From the NCBI RefSeq assembly GCF_039822205.1, contig NZ_JBAGBW010000020.1, positions 1-32,892 of the forward strand: a DNA stretch of 32,892 bases. Reading direction: 5' to 3'. The notes below the pieces were generated by a model. The model made no database searches, was not told where the DNA came from, and worked only from the letters and a program-made list of their open reading frames with translations. Numbering within the stretch: position 1 is the stretch's first letter; every line of letters begins with the position of its first letter. The position numbers and the translations under genes are program-made. The stretch is from Thermodesulfobium sp. 4217-1. Lineage in GTDB: Bacteria > Thermodesulfobiota > Thermodesulfobiia > Thermodesulfobiales > Thermodesulfobiaceae. Positions 1-6,812 of this stretch are shown piece after piece.

Positions 1-592
1 TCTTTAATATTTCATCCCCTTTGTTATGCCCGAACGTGTCGTTAAAATGTTTAAAGTTATCTATATCGAACATTATTGCCCCAAAAGAACATTCTGTTTG
101 AGATATTTCTTTGAACTTATCTTCCAGAGAAAATCTATTACATATTCCAGTTAGAGAATCCGTTTGAGCTTTATCATCAAGTTTATCCATTCGTTTAAAA
201 AGGTCTGTAATATTAAAAGCGCTAATGAGCAAAAACTTTTTTCCACCCTGTTCGAATTTAAGCATCCTAAATTTTGTGCGAACGAAAGTTGATTTTTTTA
301 TTCTCCTAAGCCTTATGTATTTTTTACCAAAATCACTCTCGTCTAAGTTATTTAATAAAATGTTCATATATTTATTGAAATAATCAAAGTAATTTGGGTC
401 TAAAAGAGTAAGAGGGTCTTCTAAGCCAAGTATCTCTTCTATTTCTAAGTTTACTAGTACAGAGAAATATTTATTAGCAAATATTATCTTATTTATCTGT
501 GCATCATAAATACAAAAACCTACCTCAATATTTTCAAAAATAAACTTGAAATTATCTAAGCTCAGATCAAGGCTGTTTTCTGTCTTACACAC
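1..592 (-). CDS. PAS-like/GGDEF diguanylate cyclase, C-terminus cut by window edge
   Basis: The reading frame is open from a GTG at 592 to the window edge, so only the first ~197 residues are present. GTG is chosen because AGGGGAG lies about 5 nt upstream and no ATG is near. Residues ~10-125 look like a PAS-type sensor domain (FENIEVGFCIYDAQ, then FANKYFSVLV). A GGDEF domain follows, recognised by DSLTGICNR and by the metal/substrate loop FDIDNFKHFNDTFGHNKGDE. The GGDEF signature itself lies outside the window, so catalytic competence cannot be judged. The expected role is cyclic di-GMP synthesis in response to a cytoplasmic signal. No membrane segment is visible in the part present. It seems to be transcribed alone, 188 bp from the next gene. 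Confidence 0.85.
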   Translation of the reverse strand, partial: MCKTENSLDLSLDNFKFIFENIEVGFCIYDAQINKIIFANKYFSVLVNLEIEEILGLEDPLTLLDPNYFDYFNKYMNILLNNLDESDFGKKYIRLRRIKKSTFVRTKFRMLKFEQGGKKFLLISAFNITDLFKRMDKLDDKAQTDSLTGICNRFSLEDKFKEISQTECSFGAIMFDIDNFKHFNDTFGHNKGDEILK

Positions 593-780
593 CAGGCTCC
601 CCTAATTAAAAAAGTTTATAAACAAATAGGAAAAACAATATTTGATATTATATCACAATTCTTTTTATCTTTAAGTTATAGTAAAAAAATAATTAATAAA
701 TAGCTTTTAATTTTTTTAGCAACAAATTAGACTTACAATGATACCTTAAAACATCTTCCAGCCTCTTTGCTAATTATTTA

Positions 781-1236
781 TTATTTTTTTTCAGAAATAA
801 TTTTTATTAATTTAGCTATAATTGAAAAACTTTTTAACTTTCCAAAATCAATAATTAACTTTTTTATTTCCTCTTTCTTTTTTGGATTTGATTCATCTAA
901 AAGAATTTTATATATCTCTTCAAACAAATTATCTAATCCATGTTCGTGCATTTTGCTTTGAATAGTTCTTAAAATTTCTGATGTATGCTCGATAAGGTCA
1001 CCCTTTGTTTGAATTTCTTGGTAAAAACCAAAACGATTGTAATCTTGTCTCTTTATAGAGTTTGAAAGTATGAAATAGGCTTCATTTATTAACTTCATTT
1101 TTTCTTCTGCATTTGGATCAGTTTGGTTTATATCTGGATGATATTTTTTTGACAAATTTATATAGGCTTGTCTAATTTTTTCATATGTTGCATTTCTACT
1201 TAAACCCAATATTTCATAATAATTTTTGTCGAACAT
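781..1236 (-). CDS. Small J-domain (DnaJ-like) co-chaperone
   Basis: A 151-residue protein with an N-terminal J domain (residues ~4-68). It shows the opening NYYEILGLSRNATYEKIRQAY, the invariant HPD (KYHPDINQTD) and a final helix ending in YNRFGFYQE. The HPD loop stimulates the ATPase of a DnaK partner. The Gly/Phe region, zinc-finger CxxCxGxG repeats and substrate-binding domains of full DnaJ are absent. The remaining ~80 residues are charged and helical, ending in a Lys/Ile-rich stretch, with no known domain recognised. This makes it a type III J protein, likely specialised to one client or pathway. The start is an ATG with GGGAG about 5 nt upstream. An inverted repeat AAGTAT-N5-ATACTT (1250-1266) overlaps the region just upstream and could be an operator. 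Confidence 0.85.
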   Translation of the reverse strand: MFDKNYYEILGLSRNATYEKIRQAYINLSKKYHPDINQTDPNAEEKMKLINEAYFILSNSIKRQDYNRFGFYQEIQTKGDLIEHTSEILRTIQSKMHEHGLDNLFEEIYKILLDESNPKKKEEIKKLIIDFGKLKSFSIIAKLIKIISEKK

Positions 1237-1610
1237 AAAATCTCCCTTTAAGTATTTTATATACTTAATAATTAATGCATTTCATAATGAAAATATTATA
1301 AACCCTAAATAAAATTAGAAAATTGATTTTAGTAACGATTAAGTACTATTTTTTTCTGTAAAATCGTCTTATGACAGAATCAATTATGGTTGGCCTTATT
1401 TCAAAATAATAAATCTTACTTATTCGATGTCAAGAAAAGTTCTTTTTTCCTCTAAATTATTTTTCCATATTATACCCTCCATATTCTTTTTAGATTTAGT
1501 TTAGATATACCTTAAATACAATAGCTGTAAAGTAAAGTGGGTTATGCGATATTAAATCTCTTTGATAGATAGATTCTACTTGTTAAAGTCAATTCAAATT
1601 TGCACTTCCA
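1237..1610. other. Intergenic stretch, no gene seen
   Basis: AT-rich DNA between the J-protein gene and the transposase remnant. Both strands are broken by frequent stops, and no SD-plus-ORF combination longer than a few codons was found. The 1250-1266 inverted repeat and a TATAAT-like block near 1294 could belong to the J-protein promoter. Some of this may be decayed insertion-sequence DNA, but I cannot recognise it. Confidence 0.5.
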
Positions 1611-1780
1611 TTACCAATATTCATCCATATCAAAGTATTTATAACCTTTAGACCATAATTCATCTTGCTCCATTAAAAGTGCACCTATTAGCCTTTTGGC
1701 TGAAGTCTCGTTCGGAAATATGCGTTGTATTTTTTTCCACGGCATATTTCTTCGTTTAAACATTCAACGCTGTTTGTAAT
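1611..1780 (-). pseudogene. Remnant of an IS256/Mutator-family transposase, C-terminal end
   Basis: Only the last ~55 codons of a transposase remain. In one frame the minus strand reads ITNSVECLNEEI. After a +/-1 frameshift near 1750 it continues as MPWKKIQRIFPNETSAKRL, then LIGALLMEQDELW and YKYFDMDEYW, ending in TAA at 1611. The pattern N-x-E-R/C-LN-E-EI followed by IFPNE-(S)-A-x-RL-x-x-ALLME is the conserved C-terminal end of Mutator-type transposases. Upstream of residue ITNS there are immediate stop codons, and the catalytic DDE region is absent. It is therefore an inactive fragment. Terminal inverted repeats were not identified. The identification rests on family pattern recognition. 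Confidence 0.7.
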
Positions 1781-1848
1781 ACTTAGTTACTATCGTCTAA
1801 TAGTTTTTTCTCAAAAAACCTAAACTATGTATTCCGAATTAATTAAGC

Positions 1849-1881
1849 TTTTAGAGGGCTATTCAACATATCCCTCTAAAA
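1849..1881. terminator. 10 bp inverted repeat downstream of the reductase gene, possible terminator
   Basis: TTTTAGAGGG (1849-1858) pairs perfectly with CCCTCTAAAA (1872-1881) across a 13 nt loop, 23 nt beyond the stop of the reductase gene. It is well placed to end that transcript, but neither strand has a clear U-tract directly after the stem, so termination is uncertain. Confidence 0.4.
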
Positions 1882-1903
1882 ATAAAGAAAATTTCAAATT
1901 ATT

Positions 1904-3493
1904 TTATTTTTTCAGCCAATAAGGCGACAATATATCTTCAAATGCAGATGTGGCAGCTATAGCGCCCCTTGAGACTGCTACTACAATTTGTTTTTCCCCT
2001 CCTACTATATCGCCTGCTGCGTATACTCTGTGAACGTTGGTTCTCATTTTTCTATCGACCTTTATATAGCCCTCTTCGTCAATCTGAACGCCTAAGTCCT
2101 TTGCCAGTGAATTGTTTGGCATATAACCAACTGCTACAAACAGCCCATCAAGGGCAATGGTCTGCTCTTCACCTGTAATGTTATTTACAATCTTAATAAA
2201 CTCAATCGAATTTTTCCCTAAGATTTCTTTTACCTCGCTGTTCCATATAACCTCTATTCCAAGCTTGAAAAATGAATCTTGAAGATATTTTTCAGCCCTT
2301 AGAGTATCTCTTCTATGAATAAGCGTTACGTCAACTCCGACATTTTTAAGATATATTGCATCAGTTAAAGATGTATTTCCTCCTCCTACGAGAAATACCT
2401 TCTTTCCTTTATAAAAATATCCATCACAAAGCGCGCAGTAGCTTACTCCTTTGGCATAGAAAGAATCTTCACCCGGAACGTTTAACTTTTTCTTGGAGGC
2501 ACCGCTTGCTATCAATATTGCCTTTGATTTATATGAGCCATCGGATGTGATTACTTCAAAATAATCCTCTGCTTTATTGATCTTTTTAACTTCCTCACCA
2601 ATACTGATATTCACATAATTTAGTGCATGCTGCGTCAAGATATCTACCAAAGATTTGCCAGTGATGTCGATGAATCCAGGATAATTTTCCACCTGAGGAG
2701 TAGTCAGTACTTGACCTCCTACCATCTCACCCTCAAAAATACCCACAGAAAGTCCTGATCTTCTCGCGTATATTGCAGCAGAAAGCCCTGCAGGACCTGC
2801 CCCTACTATTGTTAAGTCAAATTCTTTTGCCTTGTCTTTATCGTTGTGAAGTAGTTCCTGAACGTCCTTGCCTATCAATGATAGTATAAATTCTTCATTT
2901 GACTGAAGGCCTACTGCTACCTGTTCATTATCTACATAAGTAACTGGCACAGATCTAATAGCCTTTTTTTGAGCAATATCTTTATTTTCAAATATTTCTA
3001 CTATTCTTGTCTTGATATTTCTGTTAACCGCACTTGCGCTAATGGCCATAATAGCTTGTTGAGGACAATATGGACAGGTAGGGCTCACATAAACCTCTAC
3101 AACTGTTTCTTTTTTCACGTCGCTAATTAACGAAATATCTTTGTCAGCCAGGAATTGTTTAGCTCCAGAAATAACTAAAATAGCGTTTACCAATGTGTGG
3201 GCCTCTTCCCCAATAGGCGTTCCCACGAATATTGCGTCAAGCTTTTCGTCGTCAAATATAACTATAGGGCACTTTATTTCTTCATCTATAAGATTTGAGG
3301 GCAAGTCACTTTTTGATATAAACTGAACTGAAATTTTCTCTGAAACTTCTGGCAAAACCTCAAAAATTTCTTTAGTATATTCATAAAATTGATCTTTTAC
3401 CTCTGGCAAAAAAACCTTTATATTTACATTGTCCTTCAATATCACGAAGCTCTCTTTTAAAGAATTTTTTACCTTTTCGTCAATAATTCCCAT
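1904..3493 (-). CDS. AhpF-like disulfide reductase (double thioredoxin fold fused to thioredoxin reductase)
   Basis: This 529-residue flavoprotein has the architecture of AhpF. Residues 1-120 form a first thioredoxin fold without a CxxC. Residues ~130-205 form a second with the redox pair C140-P-Y-C143, and residues ~224-529 are a thioredoxin-reductase module. The reductase part shows the FAD motif GAGPAGLSAAIYARR (~231), the redox pair C353-A-L-C356, the NAD(P) motif GGGNTSLTDA (~370), HRRDTLRAEK, and AAGDIVGG near the end. HRRxxxR usually signals NADPH. Electrons should pass from NAD(P)H through FAD and C353/C356 to C140/C143, then to a client peroxidase or protein disulfide. No ahpC lies nearby, so it may instead serve as a general protein-disulfide reductase. 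SD AAGGAG precedes the ATG. The small membrane-peptide gene at 3589 is transcribed divergently. Confidence 0.88.
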   Translation of the reverse strand: MGIIDEKVKNSLKESFVILKDNVNIKVFLPEVKDQFYEYTKEIFEVLPEVSEKISVQFISKSDLPSNLIDEEIKCPIVIFDDEKLDAIFVGTPIGEEAHTLVNAILVISGAKQFLADKDISLISDVKKETVVEVYVSPTCPYCPQQAIMAISASAVNRNIKTRIVEIFENKDIAQKKAIRSVPVTYVDNEQVAVGLQSNEEFILSLIGKDVQELLHNDKDKAKEFDLTIVGAGPAGLSAAIYARRSGLSVGIFEGEMVGGQVLTTPQVENYPGFIDITGKSLVDILTQHALNYVNISIGEEVKKINKAEDYFEVITSDGSYKSKAILIASGASKKKLNVPGEDSFYAKGVSYCALCDGYFYKGKKVFLVGGGNTSLTDAIYLKNVGVDVTLIHRRDTLRAEKYLQDSFFKLGIEVIWNSEVKEILGKNSIEFIKIVNNITGEEQTIALDGLFVAVGYMPNNSLAKDLGVQIDEEGYIKVDRKMRTNVHRVYAAGDIVGGEKQIVVAVSRGAIAATSAFEDILSPYWLKK

Positions 3494-3588
3494 ATTATCA
3501 CTCCTTTTTTATATTAATAAACATATTTCAATTTTATACTTAAAATGTTAAAATTTAAATAATAAAAATTATTATCAGGGAGGAATCT

Positions 3589-3753
3589 ATGCCAAAATCA
3601 ATTAGAGCTATTATGTTAATTACCGTAGCCATACTTTTGATAGTGGCTTTTTCATTTCCTTTTAGTCTTTACGTGAGAATTATTAGCACGTTGTTTTCAA
3701 TATTCTTTATATATGTAGCGCTTTTCAAACCAAACATTTTTGAAAAATTTTAA
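3589..3753 (+). CDS. Small membrane protein, 54 aa
   Basis: A short plus-strand ORF with a good SD (CAGGGAGG, 5-6 nt before ATG). The predicted peptide begins MPKSIRAIML and has two hydrophobic helices, residues ~7-24 and ~31-46. They are separated by a short turn with a basic residue (FSLYVR) and followed by the polar tail KPNIFEKF. I recognise no family. It is divergent from the AhpF-like gene, and its stop lies one base from the end of the radical SAM gene at 3755, so the two transcripts converge. The good SD, basic N-terminus and helix-turn-helix membrane layout argue for a real gene, though it is short enough to be chance. Confidence 0.6.
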   Translation: MPKSIRAIMLITVAILLIVAFSFPFSLYVRIISTLFSIFFIYVALFKPNIFEKF

Positions 3754-3754
3754 G

Positions 3755-4816
3755 TCAAAAGATGCACTGAGGATCTTCATCTAAATATCTATCCTCTTCT
3801 CTTGTCGATAGAGCGAAACATACCGCCCTGCAGCCTCTACATTTCATAAATTCAGAACATTCCTTGCATTTTCCGAAATAATTTTCTTGATCCCTGAGCT
3901 TATTTAATACCTCAGAATTAGCCCATATCTCCCTAAATGAATCCCTTCTTAGATTACCAAGAGGGATCTTTAACCTCCTGCAAGGAACAACCGTTGCATC
4001 GCTTAAAACAGTTATCCCTGCAAATCCTGCTGCGCAACCGCCAAAACCATATGTTGATTCACAATCGATGTATAAGGAAGCGATCGGATCGCCTGTGTTT
4101 ACTTTAAAATCAGAAATCTTGTTATTTTCCTTAACAAAATTATAAATCGATCTCAACTCTTCTTTGCTTAATATTAAATCCTTGCTATCTTGCGAGTGCC
4201 CAGTTGGGACCAGCCTTGAGAAGACCAGTCCACTAACTTGCAGACTTTTGGCAACTTGAAATAGATCCTGAAAAGATTCATAGTTAATTTTAGAAATTGT
4301 AGTGTTCAAAGTTACGTCAATTTCATTTTCTATAAGGTTATTTATGCCGATAACAGCTTTTTCAAATGAACCTTGACCCCTAATATAGTCATGAATTTTT
4401 TCAGGACCATCCAGACTGACCTGTACCGCAGATACGTGATAATCCTTAAGCTTTCTTGCGACATCTCTGTCTATCAGAGTAGCATTGGTAAGTATATAGT
4501 ACTCTATGTGTTCTTTAGAAAAAAAATCTAAAATCTCTTCCCAATCTCTTCTTACAAAAACCTCTCCCCCTAATAAATTTATATTGGGCAGAAAAGTGAT
4601 TTGCGACTTCTCTGCCCAATCATGAACTACTTCAAATATTTCTTCCGTGATGTCTTCAATTTCTTTCAGACTCATCTCATCGGATATTTCATTTTCTTGA
4701 TAACAGTGCCTGCAGTTCAAATTGCACCTTTCAGTGATGTGTATTTGAACTGTAAATGGAACACTCATATTAGCTGCCAAACTGACAGCTGCACGATCTC
4801 CTATCAGCTCTTTCAC
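3755..4816 (-). CDS. Radical SAM/SPASM-domain protein (second of the pair)
   Basis: A 353-residue radical SAM enzyme. The [4Fe-4S]-SAM motif is C31-x3-C35-x2-C38 (ITERCNLNCRHCYQEN), with LLGGEVF as the GGE SAM-binding motif and QVSLDGPEKIHD following. The C-terminal third is SPASM-like, with cysteines in GGCAAGF, VPCRR, GKCKEC, KCRGC, AVC and finally DPQC, enough for auxiliary Fe-S clusters. SPASM enzymes commonly modify peptides, forming thioether or C-C bonds, or mature quinone or heme cofactors. The start is GTG at 4816, whose GTGA overlaps the stop of the 34 aa peptide gene upstream, implying translational coupling. An internal ATG at residue 17 (MSVPFTVQ) is an alternative. It is a clear paralogue of the gene at 4942-5976, sharing CxHCYQEN, SRLVPxG, AGFxxITVLSD, PCRR and DPQC. 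The substrate is unknown. Confidence 0.88.
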   Translation of the reverse strand: MKELIGDRAAVSLAANMSVPFTVQIHITERCNLNCRHCYQENEISDEMSLKEIEDITEEIFEVVHDWAEKSQITFLPNINLLGGEVFVRRDWEEILDFFSKEHIEYYILTNATLIDRDVARKLKDYHVSAVQVSLDGPEKIHDYIRGQGSFEKAVIGINNLIENEIDVTLNTTISKINYESFQDLFQVAKSLQVSGLVFSRLVPTGHSQDSKDLILSKEELRSIYNFVKENNKISDFKVNTGDPIASLYIDCESTYGFGGCAAGFAGITVLSDATVVPCRRLKIPLGNLRRDSFREIWANSEVLNKLRDQENYFGKCKECSEFMKCRGCRAVCFALSTREEDRYLDEDPQCIF

Positions 4817-4917
4817 TTGCGGCAGACTTTTCCAGAACCTTTCTTAAGATTATCCTTAATCTTATTCCAGAAGTCTGTCTCTTTTTCAAGAGTCTTCTTA
4901 TCAAACTCTTTCTTCAT
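4813..4917 (-). CDS. 34 aa peptide between two radical SAM genes, candidate modified-peptide precursor
   Basis: A very short ORF with a textbook SD (AAAGGAGGTGA, spacer 4-5 nt) before ATG at 4917. The peptide starts MKKEFDKKTLEKETDFW, continues as a charged amphipathic segment (NKIKDNLKKG) and ends GSGKVCRK with a single Cys four residues from the C-terminus. Its TGA stop overlaps the GTG start of the downstream radical SAM gene. A helical charged leader, then a Gly-Ser-Gly turn and a short Cys-containing tail, directly beside SPASM enzymes, would suit a ribosomally made, post-translationally modified peptide. No PqqD-like recognition domain, protease or exporter is seen nearby. It could also be only a coupling leader for translation of the downstream gene. 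The function is inference; the translation signals are seen directly. Confidence 0.62.
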   Translation of the reverse strand: MKKEFDKKTLEKETDFWNKIKDNLKKGSGKVCRK

Positions 4918-4941
4918 TTTTATCACCTCCTTTGTTATCCA

Positions 4942-5976
4942 TTATTTTATCAAAGACTCAGCGAAAAAGCACTGAGGGTCTTTGTCCAGCCAGCCCTGTT
5001 TATCTTTTGACAAAGAATACGCTATCGCCCTGCAACCCCTGCATATATTCCAATACAGGCAGCTGTTGCAGCCATTTTTATAGCTGTCCTTTTCCCTTAG
5101 AGATAGCAATACTTCATTATCAGACCAGATTTCTCTTAGATCATCTTTCAGTATATTTCCTAAAGAAATAGGCATCCTTCTACAGGGTACTATCTCGCCA
5201 TCAGATAGAACTGTTATGCTTGAGAATCCAGCCGAACAGCCGCCTACAGTATCTATCTTATCTTCGAACTCGTCATCCAGCACGCAAACTCCAAGGGGAT
5301 CCTCTACCAACAATTCAAATGATGTTATATTTTTTGATTTCAATGTCAAATAGAATTCTTTCAGCTCTGAACTTGAAAGCATATCGTCGTGCAGCTTTGA
5401 GCCGCTGCCAATAGGGACCAATCTTGAAAACCCCAGTCCATCCACCTTCCACTCATTTGAGATATCTATCAAGTCATCTAAATTTTTATGATTTAGCTTT
5501 GATATGGTAGTCTTCAAAACTACCTTAAAGTTCTCTTCCTTCAGAAGTTTTACTGATTCTTTAACTTTCGCAAAAGTGCCCTCTCCTCTAATACTATCAT
5601 GGGTATCCTTGCATCCTTCCAAGCTTATCTGAAATCCATCAAATCTAAATTTTTTTAAATTAGAAATCATATCTTTATCAATGAGAGTACCATTTGTAAG
5701 AACGTATGGCTCAATATCAATCTCATTTAAAAATTTTACAATATCAAAAAAGTCCTCTCTTAAAAAGGGCTCGCCACCAGTTAGCTTTATTAGAAGGGGG
5801 ATCTCAATATCATATTTAGCCTCCCATTCTCTGATTAAATCTTTACTGTATGTGAAGAATCTTTTCCAATCGTCGAACTTTAGTTCACTTATTTGATTTT
5901 CTTGATAACAGTGCTTACACCTGAGGTTACACCTCTCTGTAAGATGAGCCTGAATAAAAAAGTCAAACTTTAACAT
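4942..5976 (-). CDS. Radical SAM/SPASM-domain protein (first of the pair)
   Basis: A 344-residue paralogue of the protein encoded at 3755. The cluster motif is C16-x3-C20-x2-C23 (LTERCNLRCKHCYQEN), followed by KLTGGEPFLREDF (GGE motif) and FQISLEGCKDTHD. The C-terminal SPASM-like region has GGCSAGFSSITVLSDG, VPCRRMPISLGN, NGCNSC, NICRGCRA and DPQCFF. The N-terminus lacks the ~15-residue extension of its partner. The ATG at 5976 overlaps the end of korB by 7 nt, so it is translated from the same message. Only a weak SD is visible inside korB. The pairing of two related SPASM enzymes around a 34 aa ORF suggests either two successive modifications of one substrate or a heterodimer. Heme or cofactor maturation is the main alternative. 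Confidence 0.87.
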   Translation of the reverse strand: MLKFDFFIQAHLTERCNLRCKHCYQENQISELKFDDWKRFFTYSKDLIREWEAKYDIEIPLLIKLTGGEPFLREDFFDIVKFLNEIDIEPYVLTNGTLIDKDMISNLKKFRFDGFQISLEGCKDTHDSIRGEGTFAKVKESVKLLKEENFKVVLKTTISKLNHKNLDDLIDISNEWKVDGLGFSRLVPIGSGSKLHDDMLSSSELKEFYLTLKSKNITSFELLVEDPLGVCVLDDEFEDKIDTVGGCSAGFSSITVLSDGEIVPCRRMPISLGNILKDDLREIWSDNEVLLSLREKDSYKNGCNSCLYWNICRGCRAIAYSLSKDKQGWLDKDPQCFFAESLIK

Positions 5977-6812
5977 ATCAGAGACTTTATGTCAGGAAAA
6001 TTTTGCATTGAAACAAGTGTATTATCTCTTATTACGGGCATATTTTTTTCAAAAGTTGGCCTTGAATTAGAATAAAATACCCCAAGTGGAATTTTGTCTC
6101 CAAATTCTTGAGATTTTTCAAATGCCTTGAGTTTGTCATTAAGCTCGTAATCAGCACTGAATTCATAAATTCTGTTTTTATACCAGTCAAAGCTATTTAC
6201 TTTATTGAAGCTTACGCATATTTGAAGTATATCCACAAGGGCGAATCCTTCGTGCATTATAGCCATCTTCATAATCTCTTTAAGGTGATCCAGTCTGCCA
6301 GAGAAGCTCCTTGCTACAAATGAGCAATCCATCGCAATAGCCAATGCCAGAGGATTCAGAGGTTCAGAAAGTGCTCCAAAAGGTTGGGCCTTTGTATGTC
6401 TGCCAAATTCTGTGGTGGGAGACGCCTGCCCCTTGGTGAGGCCATATACTTCGTTGTTGTGGACGAAAAGCGTTATATTTGGATTCCTTCTGAATGCGTG
6501 CAAGAGATGATTTCCGCCTTCTCCATAGGTATCCCCGTCTCCTCCAAAAACTATTACCTTTTGTTTGTGATTGGCCACGCTAACGCCAGTAGCTACTGGC
6601 AGAGATCTTCCGTGTAGACCGTTGAAACCATTGCATTTTAGATAATGTGGCATTTTGCTCGACTGACCTATTCCTGAAACCAACGTAATTTCGTGAGGAT
6701 CAAGCTTTAGCTCGAAAAGGGCTTTTTTAAAGGCGTCTAAAATTCCAAAATTTCCGCACCCTGGACACCAGGCAGGGCTTATACCGTTGTCAAAATCCTT
6801 ATATGATTGCAT
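5970..6812 (-). CDS. korB: 2-oxoacid:ferredoxin oxidoreductase, beta subunit (TPP-binding)
   Basis: A 280-residue beta subunit of the KorB/PorB type. It carries the CPGCG cluster and TPP region (W-C16-P-G-C19-G), the SGIGQSS motif, HGRSLPVATG, the TPP-Mg motif GGDGDTYGEGG with the downstream NNEVYGLTKGQASPT, and TEFG after it. With KorA it oxidatively decarboxylates a 2-oxoacid to acyl-CoA and reduces ferredoxin, or runs in reverse in autotrophs. Whether the substrate is 2-oxoglutarate, pyruvate or another 2-oxoacid cannot be told from the motifs alone. The start at 6812 is chosen because GGAGGG lies 5 nt upstream. An open frame extends to 6857 but has no SD there. It overlaps the end of korA by 14 nt. 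No dedicated ferredoxin (delta) subunit is present in the run. Confidence 0.9.
   Translation of the reverse strand: MQSYKDFDNGISPAWCPGCGNFGILDAFKKALFELKLDPHEITLVSGIGQSSKMPHYLKCNGFNGLHGRSLPVATGVSVANHKQKVIVFGGDGDTYGEGGNHLLHAFRRNPNITLFVHNNEVYGLTKGQASPTTEFGRHTKAQPFGALSEPLNPLALAIAMDCSFVARSFSGRLDHLKEIMKMAIMHEGFALVDILQICVSFNKVNSFDWYKNRIYEFSADYELNDKLKAFEKSQEFGDKIPLGVFYSNSRPTFEKNMPVIRDNTLVSMQNFPDIKSLIC

Noticed and set aside
4601-4975. 124-codon plus-strand frame across the peptide and radical SAM starts
   Set aside because: Antisense to three convincing genes, no SD, and low-complexity Phe/Leu/Ser-rich sequence.
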